From CAZJYI01 sp964550025 (lineage in GTDB: Bacteria > Verrucomicrobiota > Kiritimatiellia > UBA8416 > CAYOBW01), in assembly GCA_964550025.1 (NCBI GenBank), contig CAZJYI010000053.1, positions 3,754 through 67,753 on the forward strand: a stretch of DNA of 64,000 bases. Direction: 5' to 3'. The notes under the pieces are model-generated. The model saw nothing but the letters and a program-made list of their open reading frames with translations. It was not told the DNA's origin and did no database searches. Position numbers and translations under genes: made by a program. Positions 17,448 through 25,631 of the stretch are shown piece after piece (the stretch's first letter is position 1; each line of letters begins with the position of its first letter).

Positions 17448-18671
17448 ATGGACATCCAGGCCCTCTTTGCAGACCGCATCGGCGGTGCCGCGTTCGGCAC
17501 GAGCAACGAAGTGTACAAGTTCGGCAAGATCAAGCTGGCCAAGGCGGAGGCGCGGCGCGAACACCCCGGCGTCGAACTGCTCGACTTCGGCGTCGGCGAA
17601 CCGGACCAGCTCGCCCCCGCGCCCATCCGCGAGGCACTCAAGGAAGCGGCGGACCAGCCGGCCAACCGCGGATACGCGGACAACGGCATCAGCGAGTTCA
17701 AAGCCGCGGCCGCGGACTACATGTCAGAGTTCTTCGGCGTGTCGGACCTCGACCCGGAGACGGAGATCAATCACAGCATCGGCTCCAAACCGGCGCTGGC
17801 CATGCTGCCGTTGTGCTTCATCAATCCCGACGACATCGCCCTGGCCACCGTGCCCGGCTATCCCGTCCTGGCCACGCACACCAAGTACCTGGGGGGACAG
17901 GTAATCTCGTTGCCACTGCTGAAGGAACACGGTTTTCACCCCGACGTGGAGAGCATCCCGGAGGGGGCCGCACAACGGGCCAAGCTGCTCTACGTCAACT
18001 ACCCGAACAACCCCACCGGGGTGGCGCCGACCGAAGAAGTGTTCGACATGCTGATCGAATTCGCGGACAGGAACAACATCCTGATCGTGCAGGATGCGGC
18101 CTACGCAACGCTGATCTACGGACGCGAGCCGCTGTCGATTCTGTCACGGCCGGGTGGGAAGGAGACGGCCATCGAGCTGCACTCCATGAGCAAGAGCTAC
18201 AACATGACCGGTTGGCGACTTGGCTTCGTCGCCGGTTCCGCGCCGGTCGTCAGCGCCTACGCTGAAGTCAAAGACAACATTGACTCCGGCCAGTTCAAGG
18301 CCATCCAGCTCGCCGCCTGCGCCGGTATCGCGAACCGCGAACTTGCCGACGGCATCCGCGACCACTACGAGGGGCGCCTGCGCAAAATGGTGGCCGTACT
18401 GGAAAAGCTTGGGTTCGGCGCTCGCATGCCGGGCGGGACGTTCTACCTGTACGTGGACGCTCCAAAGGCTGCCGGCAATACGACCTTTGCCACCGCCGAA
18501 GAAGCGTCGCAGTACCTGATCAAGAATCACCTCATCTCCACCGTGCCGTGGGACGATGCGGGCAGTTTCCTGCGCTTTTCGGCCACCTTCGAGTCGAAGG
18601 GCGATGACGATGACGACCGTGTCGTCGCGGAACTGAAGCGGCGTCTGCAGGAAGCGGATTTGAAGTGGTGA
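17448..18671 (+). CDS. dapL: LL-diaminopimelate aminotransferase
   Basis: DapL converts tetrahydrodipicolinate directly to LL-diaminopimelate for lysine and peptidoglycan, bypassing the succinylase/acetylase routes. The 407-residue fold-type I aminotransferase has the PLP lysine Lys249 in HSMSKSYNMTGWRLGF, NYPNNPTGV, VQDAAYATLIYG and the N-terminal GVGEPDQLAP segment. DapL is typical of plants, Chlamydiae and several PVC lineages. GGAGG stands before the ATG at 17448. It is a single gene with its own candidate promoter. Confidence 0.9.
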   Translation: MDIQALFADRIGGAAFGTSNEVYKFGKIKLAKAEARREHPGVELLDFGVGEPDQLAPAPIREALKEAADQPANRGYADNGISEFKAAAADYMSEFFGVSDLDPETEINHSIGSKPALAMLPLCFINPDDIALATVPGYPVLATHTKYLGGQVISLPLLKEHGFHPDVESIPEGAAQRAKLLYVNYPNNPTGVAPTEEVFDMLIEFADRNNILIVQDAAYATLIYGREPLSILSRPGGKETAIELHSMSKSYNMTGWRLGFVAGSAPVVSAYAEVKDNIDSGQFKAIQLAACAGIANRELADGIRDHYEGRLRKMVAVLEKLGFGARMPGGTFYLYVDAPKAAGNTTFATAEEASQYLIKNHLISTVPWDDAGSFLRFSATFESKGDDDDDRVVAELKRRLQEADLKW

Positions 18672-18684
18672 GGGGGAGGGATAT

Positions 18685-18830
18685 GGCAGATTTCAGATCT
18701 CAGATTTCAGAGGCCAGAGATCGGAGGGGCAGACCGTAACCTGCCCCGGCGCCCGAGTATGGAATCTGAGATTTGAGATCTGAGATCTGCCTCGCCCTAC
18801 GAATCTGAAATCTGAGATCTGAGATCTGCC
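18685..18830. repeat. Heptad arrays, class AGATCTG/AGATTTC, inverted arms
   Basis: The left arm (18685-18722) runs as CAGATTT, CAGATCT and CAGAGGC units. The right arms (18761-18788 and 18801-18830) run as AGATCTG, AGATTTG and GAATCTG units. The arms are complementary. They occupy the space between the convergent dapL and purC genes, where a bidirectional terminator might be expected. Confidence 0.88.
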
Positions 18831-18871
18831 ATTCGAGGGGCTGGTCGCAGAACAGCCCCCTCACCCCTCTC

Positions 18872-19825
18872 TCAGAACCCCAGGTTACGCTTGATCCGCT
18901 CCGTCACTGGCTCGTCGTGCGCAACGAACTCGCGCCCCGTGATCAACTCGTAGGCCCGGATGTATCGTTCCGCGGCCTCGACGCGCACCTCGTCGGTCAG
19001 CGCCGGCGGATCGCCGTCGCCCCGGAACCCCTGGGCCGCCAGCCACTCGCGAACGTACTCCTTGTCCAGTTTGCGCTGCGCTTCGCCCGCGGCAAACAAC
19101 TCCTCGTACGTATCCGTGTACCAGTAGCGCGACGAGTCCGGCGTATTGATCTCGTCGGAGACGAGTAGCTGCCCCGCCAGCCGTCCGATCTCGTACTTCG
19201 TGTCCACGAAGATCAGGCCACGCGTCGCCGCGTGGCGTACGCCGAAATCATACAGCTTGAGGCACATCTCCGCCGCCTCGTCAAAGGTCTCGCCGTCAAT
19301 GAGCCCCTCGGCAATCGCCTCTTCGCGCGACACGTTGCGGTCGTGCTTCTCGAGCTTGGTGGTCGGCGTAATGATCGGCTTGTCAAATTTCTGGTCCTTG
19401 CGCAGCCCCTCGGGCAGGATGTTGCCGCACATGTTCCGCACGCCCTGTTCGTAGTTGTACCAAGCCGAAGTCTTGGTCACACCGGTGATATAGCCCCGCA
19501 CCACGAGCTCGATCGGCAACTGCTCACATTCGCGCACGATCATGACGTTCGGGTCCGGCACGTCGACGACGTGGTTCGGCACGATGTCGCGTGTCTGTTC
19601 GAACCAGAAGGCCGCGATCTGGTTGAGTACCTGCCCTTTGAAAGGGATGGTTCCGAGGATACAGTCAAACGCGGAAATGCGATCCGTCACGACAATCGCG
19701 CGCGTGCCGTCGTCGCGCTTGTAGCTGTCGCGCACTTTGCCGTGTTCGACATCTCCCAGCCCCTCGAATTCCGTTGTTTCCAGTACGTTGTCGAGTTCCG
19801 CCCTGATGCGATCTTTCGATACCAT
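18872..19825 (-). CDS. purC: Phosphoribosylaminoimidazole-succinocarboxamide synthase
   Basis: PurC (SAICAR synthetase) ligates aspartate to CAIR in purine synthesis. The 317-residue product is of the longer single-domain type. It has HGKVRDSYKRDDG, VVTDRISAFDCILGTIPFKGQVLNQIAAFWF, ELVVRGYITG, LPEGLRKDQKFDKPIITPTTK and the LIFVDTKYEIG and DEINTPDSSRYW motifs. The ATG at 19825 has GGGAG upstream and replaces a TTG-initiated extension. It is transcribed away from the ATPase-TPR pair. Confidence 0.95.
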   Translation of the reverse strand: MVSKDRIRAELDNVLETTEFEGLGDVEHGKVRDSYKRDDGTRAIVVTDRISAFDCILGTIPFKGQVLNQIAAFWFEQTRDIVPNHVVDVPDPNVMIVRECEQLPIELVVRGYITGVTKTSAWYNYEQGVRNMCGNILPEGLRKDQKFDKPIITPTTKLEKHDRNVSREEAIAEGLIDGETFDEAAEMCLKLYDFGVRHAATRGLIFVDTKYEIGRLAGQLLVSDEINTPDSSRYWYTDTYEELFAAGEAQRKLDKEYVREWLAAQGFRGDGDPPALTDEVRVEAAERYIRAYELITGREFVAHDEPVTERIKRNLGF

Positions 19826-19873
19826 GATGACTCCCGCGGGTTGGTGGTGGTCTCCTCTCACTGACAAGAGAAT

Positions 19874-19902
19874 GGATTACCCATACCGACCGTGCTTGTC
19901 AA
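19874..19902 (-). promoter_or_regulatory. Candidate promoter for purC
   Basis: On the minus strand TTGACA (19902-19897) is followed after 17 bases by TAATCC (19879-19874). The -35 is perfect but the -10 is poor. Confidence 0.3.
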
Positions 19903-19910
19903 TACAGCTA

Positions 19911-19939
19911 TTGAGCCCCCGTTCCGTTCTTGCTATGAC
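19911..19939 (+). promoter_or_regulatory. Candidate promoter for the ATPase-TPR operon
   Basis: TTGAGC (19911-19916) and TATGAC (19934-19939) are separated by 17 bases, about 65 bases before the ATPase ATG. It lies back to back with the purC candidate. Both hexamers are imperfect. Confidence 0.3.
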
Positions 19940-20005
19940 CGGACACAAAGACTACCTTTGGATGTTGTGTTCTCCCGTGCTGCAATCAGGAACGGTCAGT
20001 AAACC

Positions 20006-21364
20006 ATGACAACCCACGAACAGCCCCGAAAGGCGCAGACACTGCGGCAGTTGCGGCAAGTCTGTCGACCGTGCCCACTGACCGGCGCCCAACTCGATGC
20101 GTTCTTCGTGGAGACGGACCCGGCGCGCAACCCATACCAGCACACCCGAGCATGCATCACGCAGGCCCTTGAGGAGGGCGAAGACGTCCGCATTCTGTTC
20201 TACGGGCACCGTGGCTGCGGGAAATCGACGGAGCTCAACAAACTGATTGCGGAGCTCGGCGATCGTTTCGTGGCGGTCCAGTTCTCGGTTGAAGAACACA
20301 TGAACATGGCGGCGGCTCGGGCTGAGGACCTGCTCGTTCTCGTCTGCGAACGTGTTCTCTTCCAAGCGCAGCAGGCAGATGTGGATGTCGATGCGAGCGT
20401 GCTCGAAGGCGTCTATGAGTACTTCGCGGAAACTGCACGCACAACCAGGCGAGAAAGGGACACTCGCGCAAGCATCGAGGCGGGCGTCAAGGCTGAATCG
20501 CCCCCCGTCCTTGCCTCTCTACTCAAGCTCTTCGGACAGTTCACGGGCGAAATCCGGTACAACGCTCACAGTGAAGAAACCACCGTGGCCCGGCTTCGCA
20601 AACGCCCGGCCGACCTGGTGGCACAGGCCAACGCCGTGATCCAAGCCGTGCGCGACCGTTTGCCCGACGGGCAGAAGCTGCTCGTCGTGGTGGAAGACCT
20701 GGACAAGCTGGATCTGGCGAGGGCGCGTCCTATGTTCGTCGACAACGTGTCGCTGCTTGCCGGCGTAACGACGAACATCATCTACACCGTGCCGGTCTTT
20801 CTCTTCCACTCTCCTGATGTGAATCAGTTCCGCCCACACTTCGACTCCGTATGTGCCATGCCCATGATCAAAGTCCGTCAACCGGGACGGTCGGAACCCG
20901 CGGCCGGTTTTGGCATCGTCAAGCAGATCGTCCGGGAGAGGATCGAAGACGGCTTGCTTCAGGAGGATGCGCTGGATTTGCTGGTCGAGAAGACAGGCGG
21001 CGTTCTGCGACATGTTTTCCAGGTTCTCGACGTGGCTGCCACTATCTCGGAAGTATCGCCGCCGCTGGGTGTAGATCAGGTCCGCTACGGTCTTCAGCAG
21101 CTCGCCAAGGAATTCTGGAGCCAAATCAGTCTGCCGCACGACGCGAGCAGCCTCCCTGACTGCCCAAAGAGCGTGGACGAATTGTACGATCGCTTGGCCG
21201 AATGCGCTCGCAGCCAGTGGGAGGGAAAACCCAGTCCGTGCAAGGCAGACGCAACCAACCAGATCCTGCTCCGGTCCTGTGCCCTGGTAGAGTACAACGG
21301 AGAAGGGTGGCTGGGCGTCCACCCCGTTGTCGAAGAGAACCTTCGCCAACAGGGGCTACTGTGA
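20006..21364 (+). CDS. P-loop ATPase of a split STAND-like accessory system
   Basis: The 452-residue protein has a strong Walker A, YGHRGCGKSTELNKL (GHRGCGKST at 67-75), and Walker B LLVVVEDLDKLDL (225-237). The N-terminal segment PCPLTGAQLDAFFVETDPARNP and the G-H-R-G-x-G-K-S-T-E-L-N form are typical of a widespread class of AAA/STAND-like ATPases in cyanobacteria and planctomycetes. The C-terminus (LLRSCALVEYNGEGWLGVHPVV) looks like a winged-helix domain. Its stop overlaps the start of the TPR gene (TGATG), so the two products are probably made together. By analogy an NTP-dependent signalling or defence switch is inferred; no experimental family function is known to me. Confidence 0.75.
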   Translation: MTTHEQPRKAQTLRQLRQVCRPCPLTGAQLDAFFVETDPARNPYQHTRACITQALEEGEDVRILFYGHRGCGKSTELNKLIAELGDRFVAVQFSVEEHMNMAAARAEDLLVLVCERVLFQAQQADVDVDASVLEGVYEYFAETARTTRRERDTRASIEAGVKAESPPVLASLLKLFGQFTGEIRYNAHSEETTVARLRKRPADLVAQANAVIQAVRDRLPDGQKLLVVVEDLDKLDLARARPMFVDNVSLLAGVTTNIIYTVPVFLFHSPDVNQFRPHFDSVCAMPMIKVRQPGRSEPAAGFGIVKQIVRERIEDGLLQEDALDLLVEKTGGVLRHVFQVLDVAATISEVSPPLGVDQVRYGLQQLAKEFWSQISLPHDASSLPDCPKSVDELYDRLAECARSQWEGKPSPCKADATNQILLRSCALVEYNGEGWLGVHPVVEENLRQQGLL

Positions 21365-23067
21365 TGCACGAGGTCGGCGAGCAGCACGAACGGCTTCGCA
21401 ACGCCGTGCGCCAGCCGATCGCCGCCCTCACGGCCGTGGAAGTCGACACGGTGGCACGCGCCAGGGAAACGGTCGACGAGTTGCATCTGCTGCTCCCCGA
21501 TCGCCCCAACGACACCCTTGATCTCAACTCGGTTACGATGCAGCCCGGCGCCTTGCTGGACGCCGCGCGGACAACAGTCACCGGCTGGCCGCCCGAAATC
21601 GGCGTTCTCTTCGTCATTGACCGCACGGAGCCGGGCGACAACGAGCCCGTCAATTTCTGGCGCGAGATGAACTTCCTGCGCGAAGCATGGGACACCCTCG
21701 CCGTTCACGTCATCTTTCTGCTTCTCCCCTTGAACTACCGACTGATGCTCACCGTCGCGGACCACTTCGCCGACTGGATTCCCCTCCGTTTCCACCTGCT
21801 GGACTCCACGCGCGAGGCGCGCATCGACAGTTTCGACGTACCTAGCGAAAGGAGCTTTGGATCGGAGGCTCTCTCCCCGGTCGTCGCCCGACAGCGTCTC
21901 GCCCAACTCGAGCCCGCACTGGCTCAGGCCCTACGCGAACACACGCCCCCCACAGTCCTCATGCGGCGCTTCTACCTGCCCATGTTCGAGGCCGCAGTCT
22001 CTCTCGGAGACTTCCATAGGGCCGCGGCACTGTTTGACCATGTCGACGAAGATGCCCTGTCCGCGGCCGATCATCCGAGATGGTTCGGCATCGCAACCAT
22101 CTATCATCTCGAACGCTCAGAACTGCCTCAGGCACACAAGACGGCCACAGAGCTGCTGCAACACGCCCTGAAATGTGGTAACGCGGATAGGGAAGCTGCA
22201 GCGTGCCACTATCTGGGAAGGCTGTCCCAGGAGCAGTGCGACTACCGCGCCGCCGAGCGCTGGTACCGCAAGTCCCTGGCAATCTCGGAGCGACTTGGCA
22301 ATGAGCGCCGCATAGCGAGCGCATACCACAGTCTGGGAGCCATCGCCGCGGAGCAGCACCAGTTGAACGCTGCCGAGCACTGGTACGGCAAGTCCCTTGA
22401 AGCTGGTGAGAAGCTCGGCGAACCGTGGGGCGCCGCGGACACGTACCACCAGCTAGGTCTTATCGCACAAGAGCGGCGCGACCTCGCCGCAGCCGAACAG
22501 TGGTACCGCCGATCCTTGGCTGCCGATGAGAAGCTCGGTCATGAGCACGGCGTAGCGAGCACTTGTCATCAGCTTGGGCGGGTATACCAAGAGCGACGGG
22601 ATTTCACCGCCGCCGAAAGGTGGTACCGCCGATCGTTGGCACTCGGGACGAAGCTAGGTAACGAATACGTCGCGGCCATCGACTACGCGCAGCTCGGTAC
22701 GATCGCCCAGGAACGGAACGACTTCGCCACCGCCGAAATGTGTTACCACGAGTCGTTGGCAGTTTCCGAGCGCCTCGGACTCGACCGCGTCGCGGCAATC
22801 ACGTACGCGCACCTGGGTATCCTTGCGAGCCTTCAGGGACAGCCTAGGCAGGCGGGAAGATGGCTGACGAAAAGCATCAGGATGTTCACGTTTTGCGGCG
22901 ACTCACACGGCGCTACGATCAACACTCGGAACTTCGCCGCTCTATATCGGCAAGCTGACGAAGGGACAAGGCAGAAGCTGGCAACGCTGTGGGAGGAAGC
23001 CGGATTGGGGTCGGTCGGTGAAGCGCTGGCGGCATCTGACGAGGGTGGCACCGACACCGCGCGATGA
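21364..23067 (+). CDS. TPR protein with conserved N-terminal domain, partner of the ATPase
   Basis: The 567-residue product starts at an ATG overlapping the ATPase stop. Residues 75-145 (strand VLFVIDR, then NFWREMNFLREAWDTL, VIFLLLP and ADHFADWIPLRFHL) match a pattern I know from N-termini of STAND-TPR proteins: an LNxxRE helix, a hydrophobic strand, then an A-x-D-x-x-x-W segment. Residues 277-516 are six exact 40-residue TPR units of the form AAERWYRKSLAISERLG. The units are very alike, suggesting recent expansion. It is probably the sensor or scaffold half of a two-gene STAND-like system. The role is inferred. Confidence 0.75.
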   Translation: MHEVGEQHERLRNAVRQPIAALTAVEVDTVARARETVDELHLLLPDRPNDTLDLNSVTMQPGALLDAARTTVTGWPPEIGVLFVIDRTEPGDNEPVNFWREMNFLREAWDTLAVHVIFLLLPLNYRLMLTVADHFADWIPLRFHLLDSTREARIDSFDVPSERSFGSEALSPVVARQRLAQLEPALAQALREHTPPTVLMRRFYLPMFEAAVSLGDFHRAAALFDHVDEDALSAADHPRWFGIATIYHLERSELPQAHKTATELLQHALKCGNADREAAACHYLGRLSQEQCDYRAAERWYRKSLAISERLGNERRIASAYHSLGAIAAEQHQLNAAEHWYGKSLEAGEKLGEPWGAADTYHQLGLIAQERRDLAAAEQWYRRSLAADEKLGHEHGVASTCHQLGRVYQERRDFTAAERWYRRSLALGTKLGNEYVAAIDYAQLGTIAQERNDFATAEMCYHESLAVSERLGLDRVAAITYAHLGILASLQGQPRQAGRWLTKSIRMFTFCGDSHGATINTRNFAALYRQADEGTRQKLATLWEEAGLGSVGEALAASDEGGTDTAR

Positions 23068-23237
23068 CCTGACGCAGGATCGCACGGGGGGAAGAGGGCG
23101 TAGTGCATCCCTTCTCCGCTCTTGAGGCCCTGACGCACCCGAGCCAGACCGTTTGTCAAGCAGAGACAGCGGTTTTCGGCCCCTGCACATGTCTTGTGCA
23201 TCTCCTCCCAACTGGCGGGCAGCACGCATCGCTGTCC

Positions 23238-24206
23238 TCACCCCAGTTCCCGCAGATAGGCGTCCACTCTCTCCCTATCGATTGGCCCCACGTGGAAATG
23301 TGCGAGATATGCGTCCTCGGCCCGGATATTGAGTCCGCACTTGGGACATCGCACCGCGAGCGCACGAACGTCACTATGAGGGTCCTCTTCGTCAACCAGA
23401 CCGAAAGCAACGACACGGCAGAGTCCTCCACAGATCTCGCACCATTCCAGGTCGTCGTTGACGCCATAGAACATCTCGAACTCGTCTCGCCACCTCAAAG
23501 CTCGGTGTATGAGATCGTCCTCCCCGACCTCTTCCACGTCCCCGCGGTAGACCGGCTGACACGCAGCATTGAAGGACGCGGCGCACGCAACGGTCTTGAG
23601 GACATAGTGGGATAGCGTTTTCCCGTCGGCGCGAATCGCCTCGGCTGCGTGCGATGCAACTTGAAGTTCCCGTGCGATGCTCCCTTCCACAAGTCTGTCA
23701 AGCGTTACGCCGTAGGCCTCTTCCACGAATCTCCGCACAAACGGGAACCCGACAAGCACCAGGAGTTCCAGGTACTCGGTAGACGCGTCAGCGCTGCTTC
23801 CGTAGTGGACGATGTCGTTTCGGCGATCGTGAAGTGTCTTGATACGCGTTTTCCACTCAGCGAGCAAACGGGGGTACAGTTCCCTGACGCGTTCGAGCGC
23901 CTCCATGAACCGAATAGTCTTGTCAAAATTGAAGTCCGGCACTTTCACCTGCGCGCCCCTGGGATGCGACTCAAAGGCCTCGCGCAAGATCGCCTTCAAG
24001 TCTTCATACTTGAGCTTCCCCTCGGCGGCAATAAGCGCCCTGTGTATGGATTCCAACTCGCCCTTGAACATGAGCTCGATGGCGTTGTGCAAGAGTACAA
24101 GGGCCTGGGGAAGCCGCCATACCGCTATCAGCATTGCTGCGGCGTCAATGGCCTCCATCGCCGATCGTGCAAGGGGCGACGGCAATTGGGCGATGTCCTT
24201 ATTCAC
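23238..24206 (-). CDS. HEPN-domain protein with C-terminal zinc ribbon
   Basis: The 322-residue product has an N-terminal helical region of HEPN type (PQALVLLHNAIELMFKGELE) and the motif RRNDIVHYG, in which Arg129 and His134 make the R-x4-H signature of HEPN ribonucleases. A C-terminal zinc ribbon is formed by Cys256, Cys259, Cys287 and Cys290 (CEIC and CPKC). It starts at the GTG at 24206, with AAGGAG just upstream, in place of a GTG two codons earlier. It is convergent with the ATPase-TPR pair, 170 bases away. An RNase effector in a conflict system is plausible, but the target is unknown. Confidence 0.65.
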   Translation of the reverse strand: MNKDIAQLPSPLARSAMEAIDAAAMLIAVWRLPQALVLLHNAIELMFKGELESIHRALIAAEGKLKYEDLKAILREAFESHPRGAQVKVPDFNFDKTIRFMEALERVRELYPRLLAEWKTRIKTLHDRRNDIVHYGSSADASTEYLELLVLVGFPFVRRFVEEAYGVTLDRLVEGSIARELQVASHAAEAIRADGKTLSHYVLKTVACAASFNAACQPVYRGDVEEVGEDDLIHRALRWRDEFEMFYGVNDDLEWCEICGGLCRVVAFGLVDEEDPHSDVRALAVRCPKCGLNIRAEDAYLAHFHVGPIDRERVDAYLRELG

Positions 24207-24290
24207 TCCCACTCCTTCTTGTCAAGGCGACACAGTCAGGAGAGTTCCCCAAGACAGGGTATTACCGCCGGGAACGGTGCATGTCAATGC

Positions 24291-25535
24291 TCACCTTGCC
24301 AGTAGCCGCTGAGCTTCCATTTTGCCGAGGCAACGGTCGGCCACGAAGAAACGCAGGATGCGTCCCGACCAGGCGCGTTCGGACTTGCACTCGTTTCCGA
24401 GGAGCAGGGCGTATTCCTCCCAGTTGCTGAAATCACCACCGATCTGGCGGACGGGCACCTCCCGCCCATCGCAGTGGAGTTTCAGCTCTCCGGGGCGGTA
24501 GGCGATCACAAGCGTCATCTCCTCCCGGGCACGGATCGGACACAGCCGCACCTCAGGGCTTGTACCGTTCAGCCCGGTTTCCGTTGTCCGCAGCCGCAGC
24601 ACGAAATTCTCGCGCTCCTGGCACAGCGAGAAATTGCGGTTGTGGCCGTCACGCGAGCACGACAGGATGCGCGCCGGACCGCTCTGTTCGAGGTCCTCCG
24701 CCTCCAGGGCAATCCCGATGGTCAGTTCGTTCGACTGCTTGCAAGCCGCGGCAAGTTCGTCCCCCACCCCATCCACAAACGTGCGTCCGCCCTGGCACGC
24801 CAACCCCGACGGCAGTGCCTGGTTCCGGCCCACCTGTTTCAGTGACACGGTCCTTTTTCGTCCTCCCGCGCTGACGGTGGCCGTGTTCCCGGAACGGGGC
24901 CGCCAGACAACGCTGAACCCGCCCGCGGGAACGGACGGGGACGGCGAAACAACAGGCGTGTCGTCGGCGACGCGCCTCCCGGCAGCAGCATCGTGGTCCG
25001 CCACGGCAAACACGGCCGCCTGGTACGCCTCGCCCACCTTGACGGCTTCGACTTCCTGCCGCACGTTGAGCGCCTGCTCCATCTTGTTGTCACGGGTGAG
25101 TTGCTTGACAAGGCCCTCGAGGTGGGACACGTACCGATCGGTCAGGCGGATCAGCGTCCTGCTGTTTTCCAACTGCGCCGCATCGAGCGTTTCGCGGCAG
25201 TCGCGTTGGAGTTGTCGCAGGGCGTCCGGAAGATCGGAGCCCGCGGTCACCTCTATGGTCCGATCACCGTCAAATCGGCTGCGCTCCGAACGCACGGCCA
25301 GGACGAACTCGAGCTCTCCCGCCCGTTGGTAGTGCTTTTCCAGCACAGCCAGTTTCTCGCCGTATACCCTCATGACCGCCTTCCGACGGGTTGCCAGTTC
25401 CTTGGACAGCTTGCCCTGCTCCTTCGCATAGACGGCACGCAGGGCCGCGACGCGGGAGGCGTCATCGGCCCGGCTCGAACCGAATGCCGCGATCAGGAGG
25501 ACCGCCGCCAGCATCCATCCGCGTCGGTCTGCCAT
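24291..25535 (-). CDS. Secreted coiled-coil protein with LamG-like C-terminus
   Basis: The 414-residue product has a signal peptide (MLAAVLLIAAFGSSRA), a charged coiled-coil region (residues about 25-170) with an internal ELEFVLAVRSERSRF repeat-like pair, and a C-terminal half that reads like a LamG/concanavalin jellyroll (LTIGIALEAEDLEQSGPARILSCS, FVLRLRTTETGLNG, LVIAYRPGELKLHCDGREV, GRILRFFVADRCL). Such LamG proteins are common in planctomycete secretomes. Two possible starts (25535 and 25553) lie in a tandem 18-base duplication, each preceded by a GGAAAGG site. It is divergent from the fucosidase gene. Confidence 0.65.
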   Translation of the reverse strand: MADRRGWMLAAVLLIAAFGSSRADDASRVAALRAVYAKEQGKLSKELATRRKAVMRVYGEKLAVLEKHYQRAGELEFVLAVRSERSRFDGDRTIEVTAGSDLPDALRQLQRDCRETLDAAQLENSRTLIRLTDRYVSHLEGLVKQLTRDNKMEQALNVRQEVEAVKVGEAYQAAVFAVADHDAAAGRRVADDTPVVSPSPSVPAGGFSVVWRPRSGNTATVSAGGRKRTVSLKQVGRNQALPSGLACQGGRTFVDGVGDELAAACKQSNELTIGIALEAEDLEQSGPARILSCSRDGHNRNFSLCQERENFVLRLRTTETGLNGTSPEVRLCPIRAREEMTLVIAYRPGELKLHCDGREVPVRQIGGDFSNWEEYALLLGNECKSERAWSGRILRFFVADRCLGKMEAQRLLAR

Positions 25536-25631
25536 TTGGTTTCGCCTTTCCATTTCGTTTTGCCTTTCCAAGACAGGCCATGCATCATAGCGGCGGCGTG
25601 TGGATAGACAAGGCGATTGTGGAGGAGCCTG

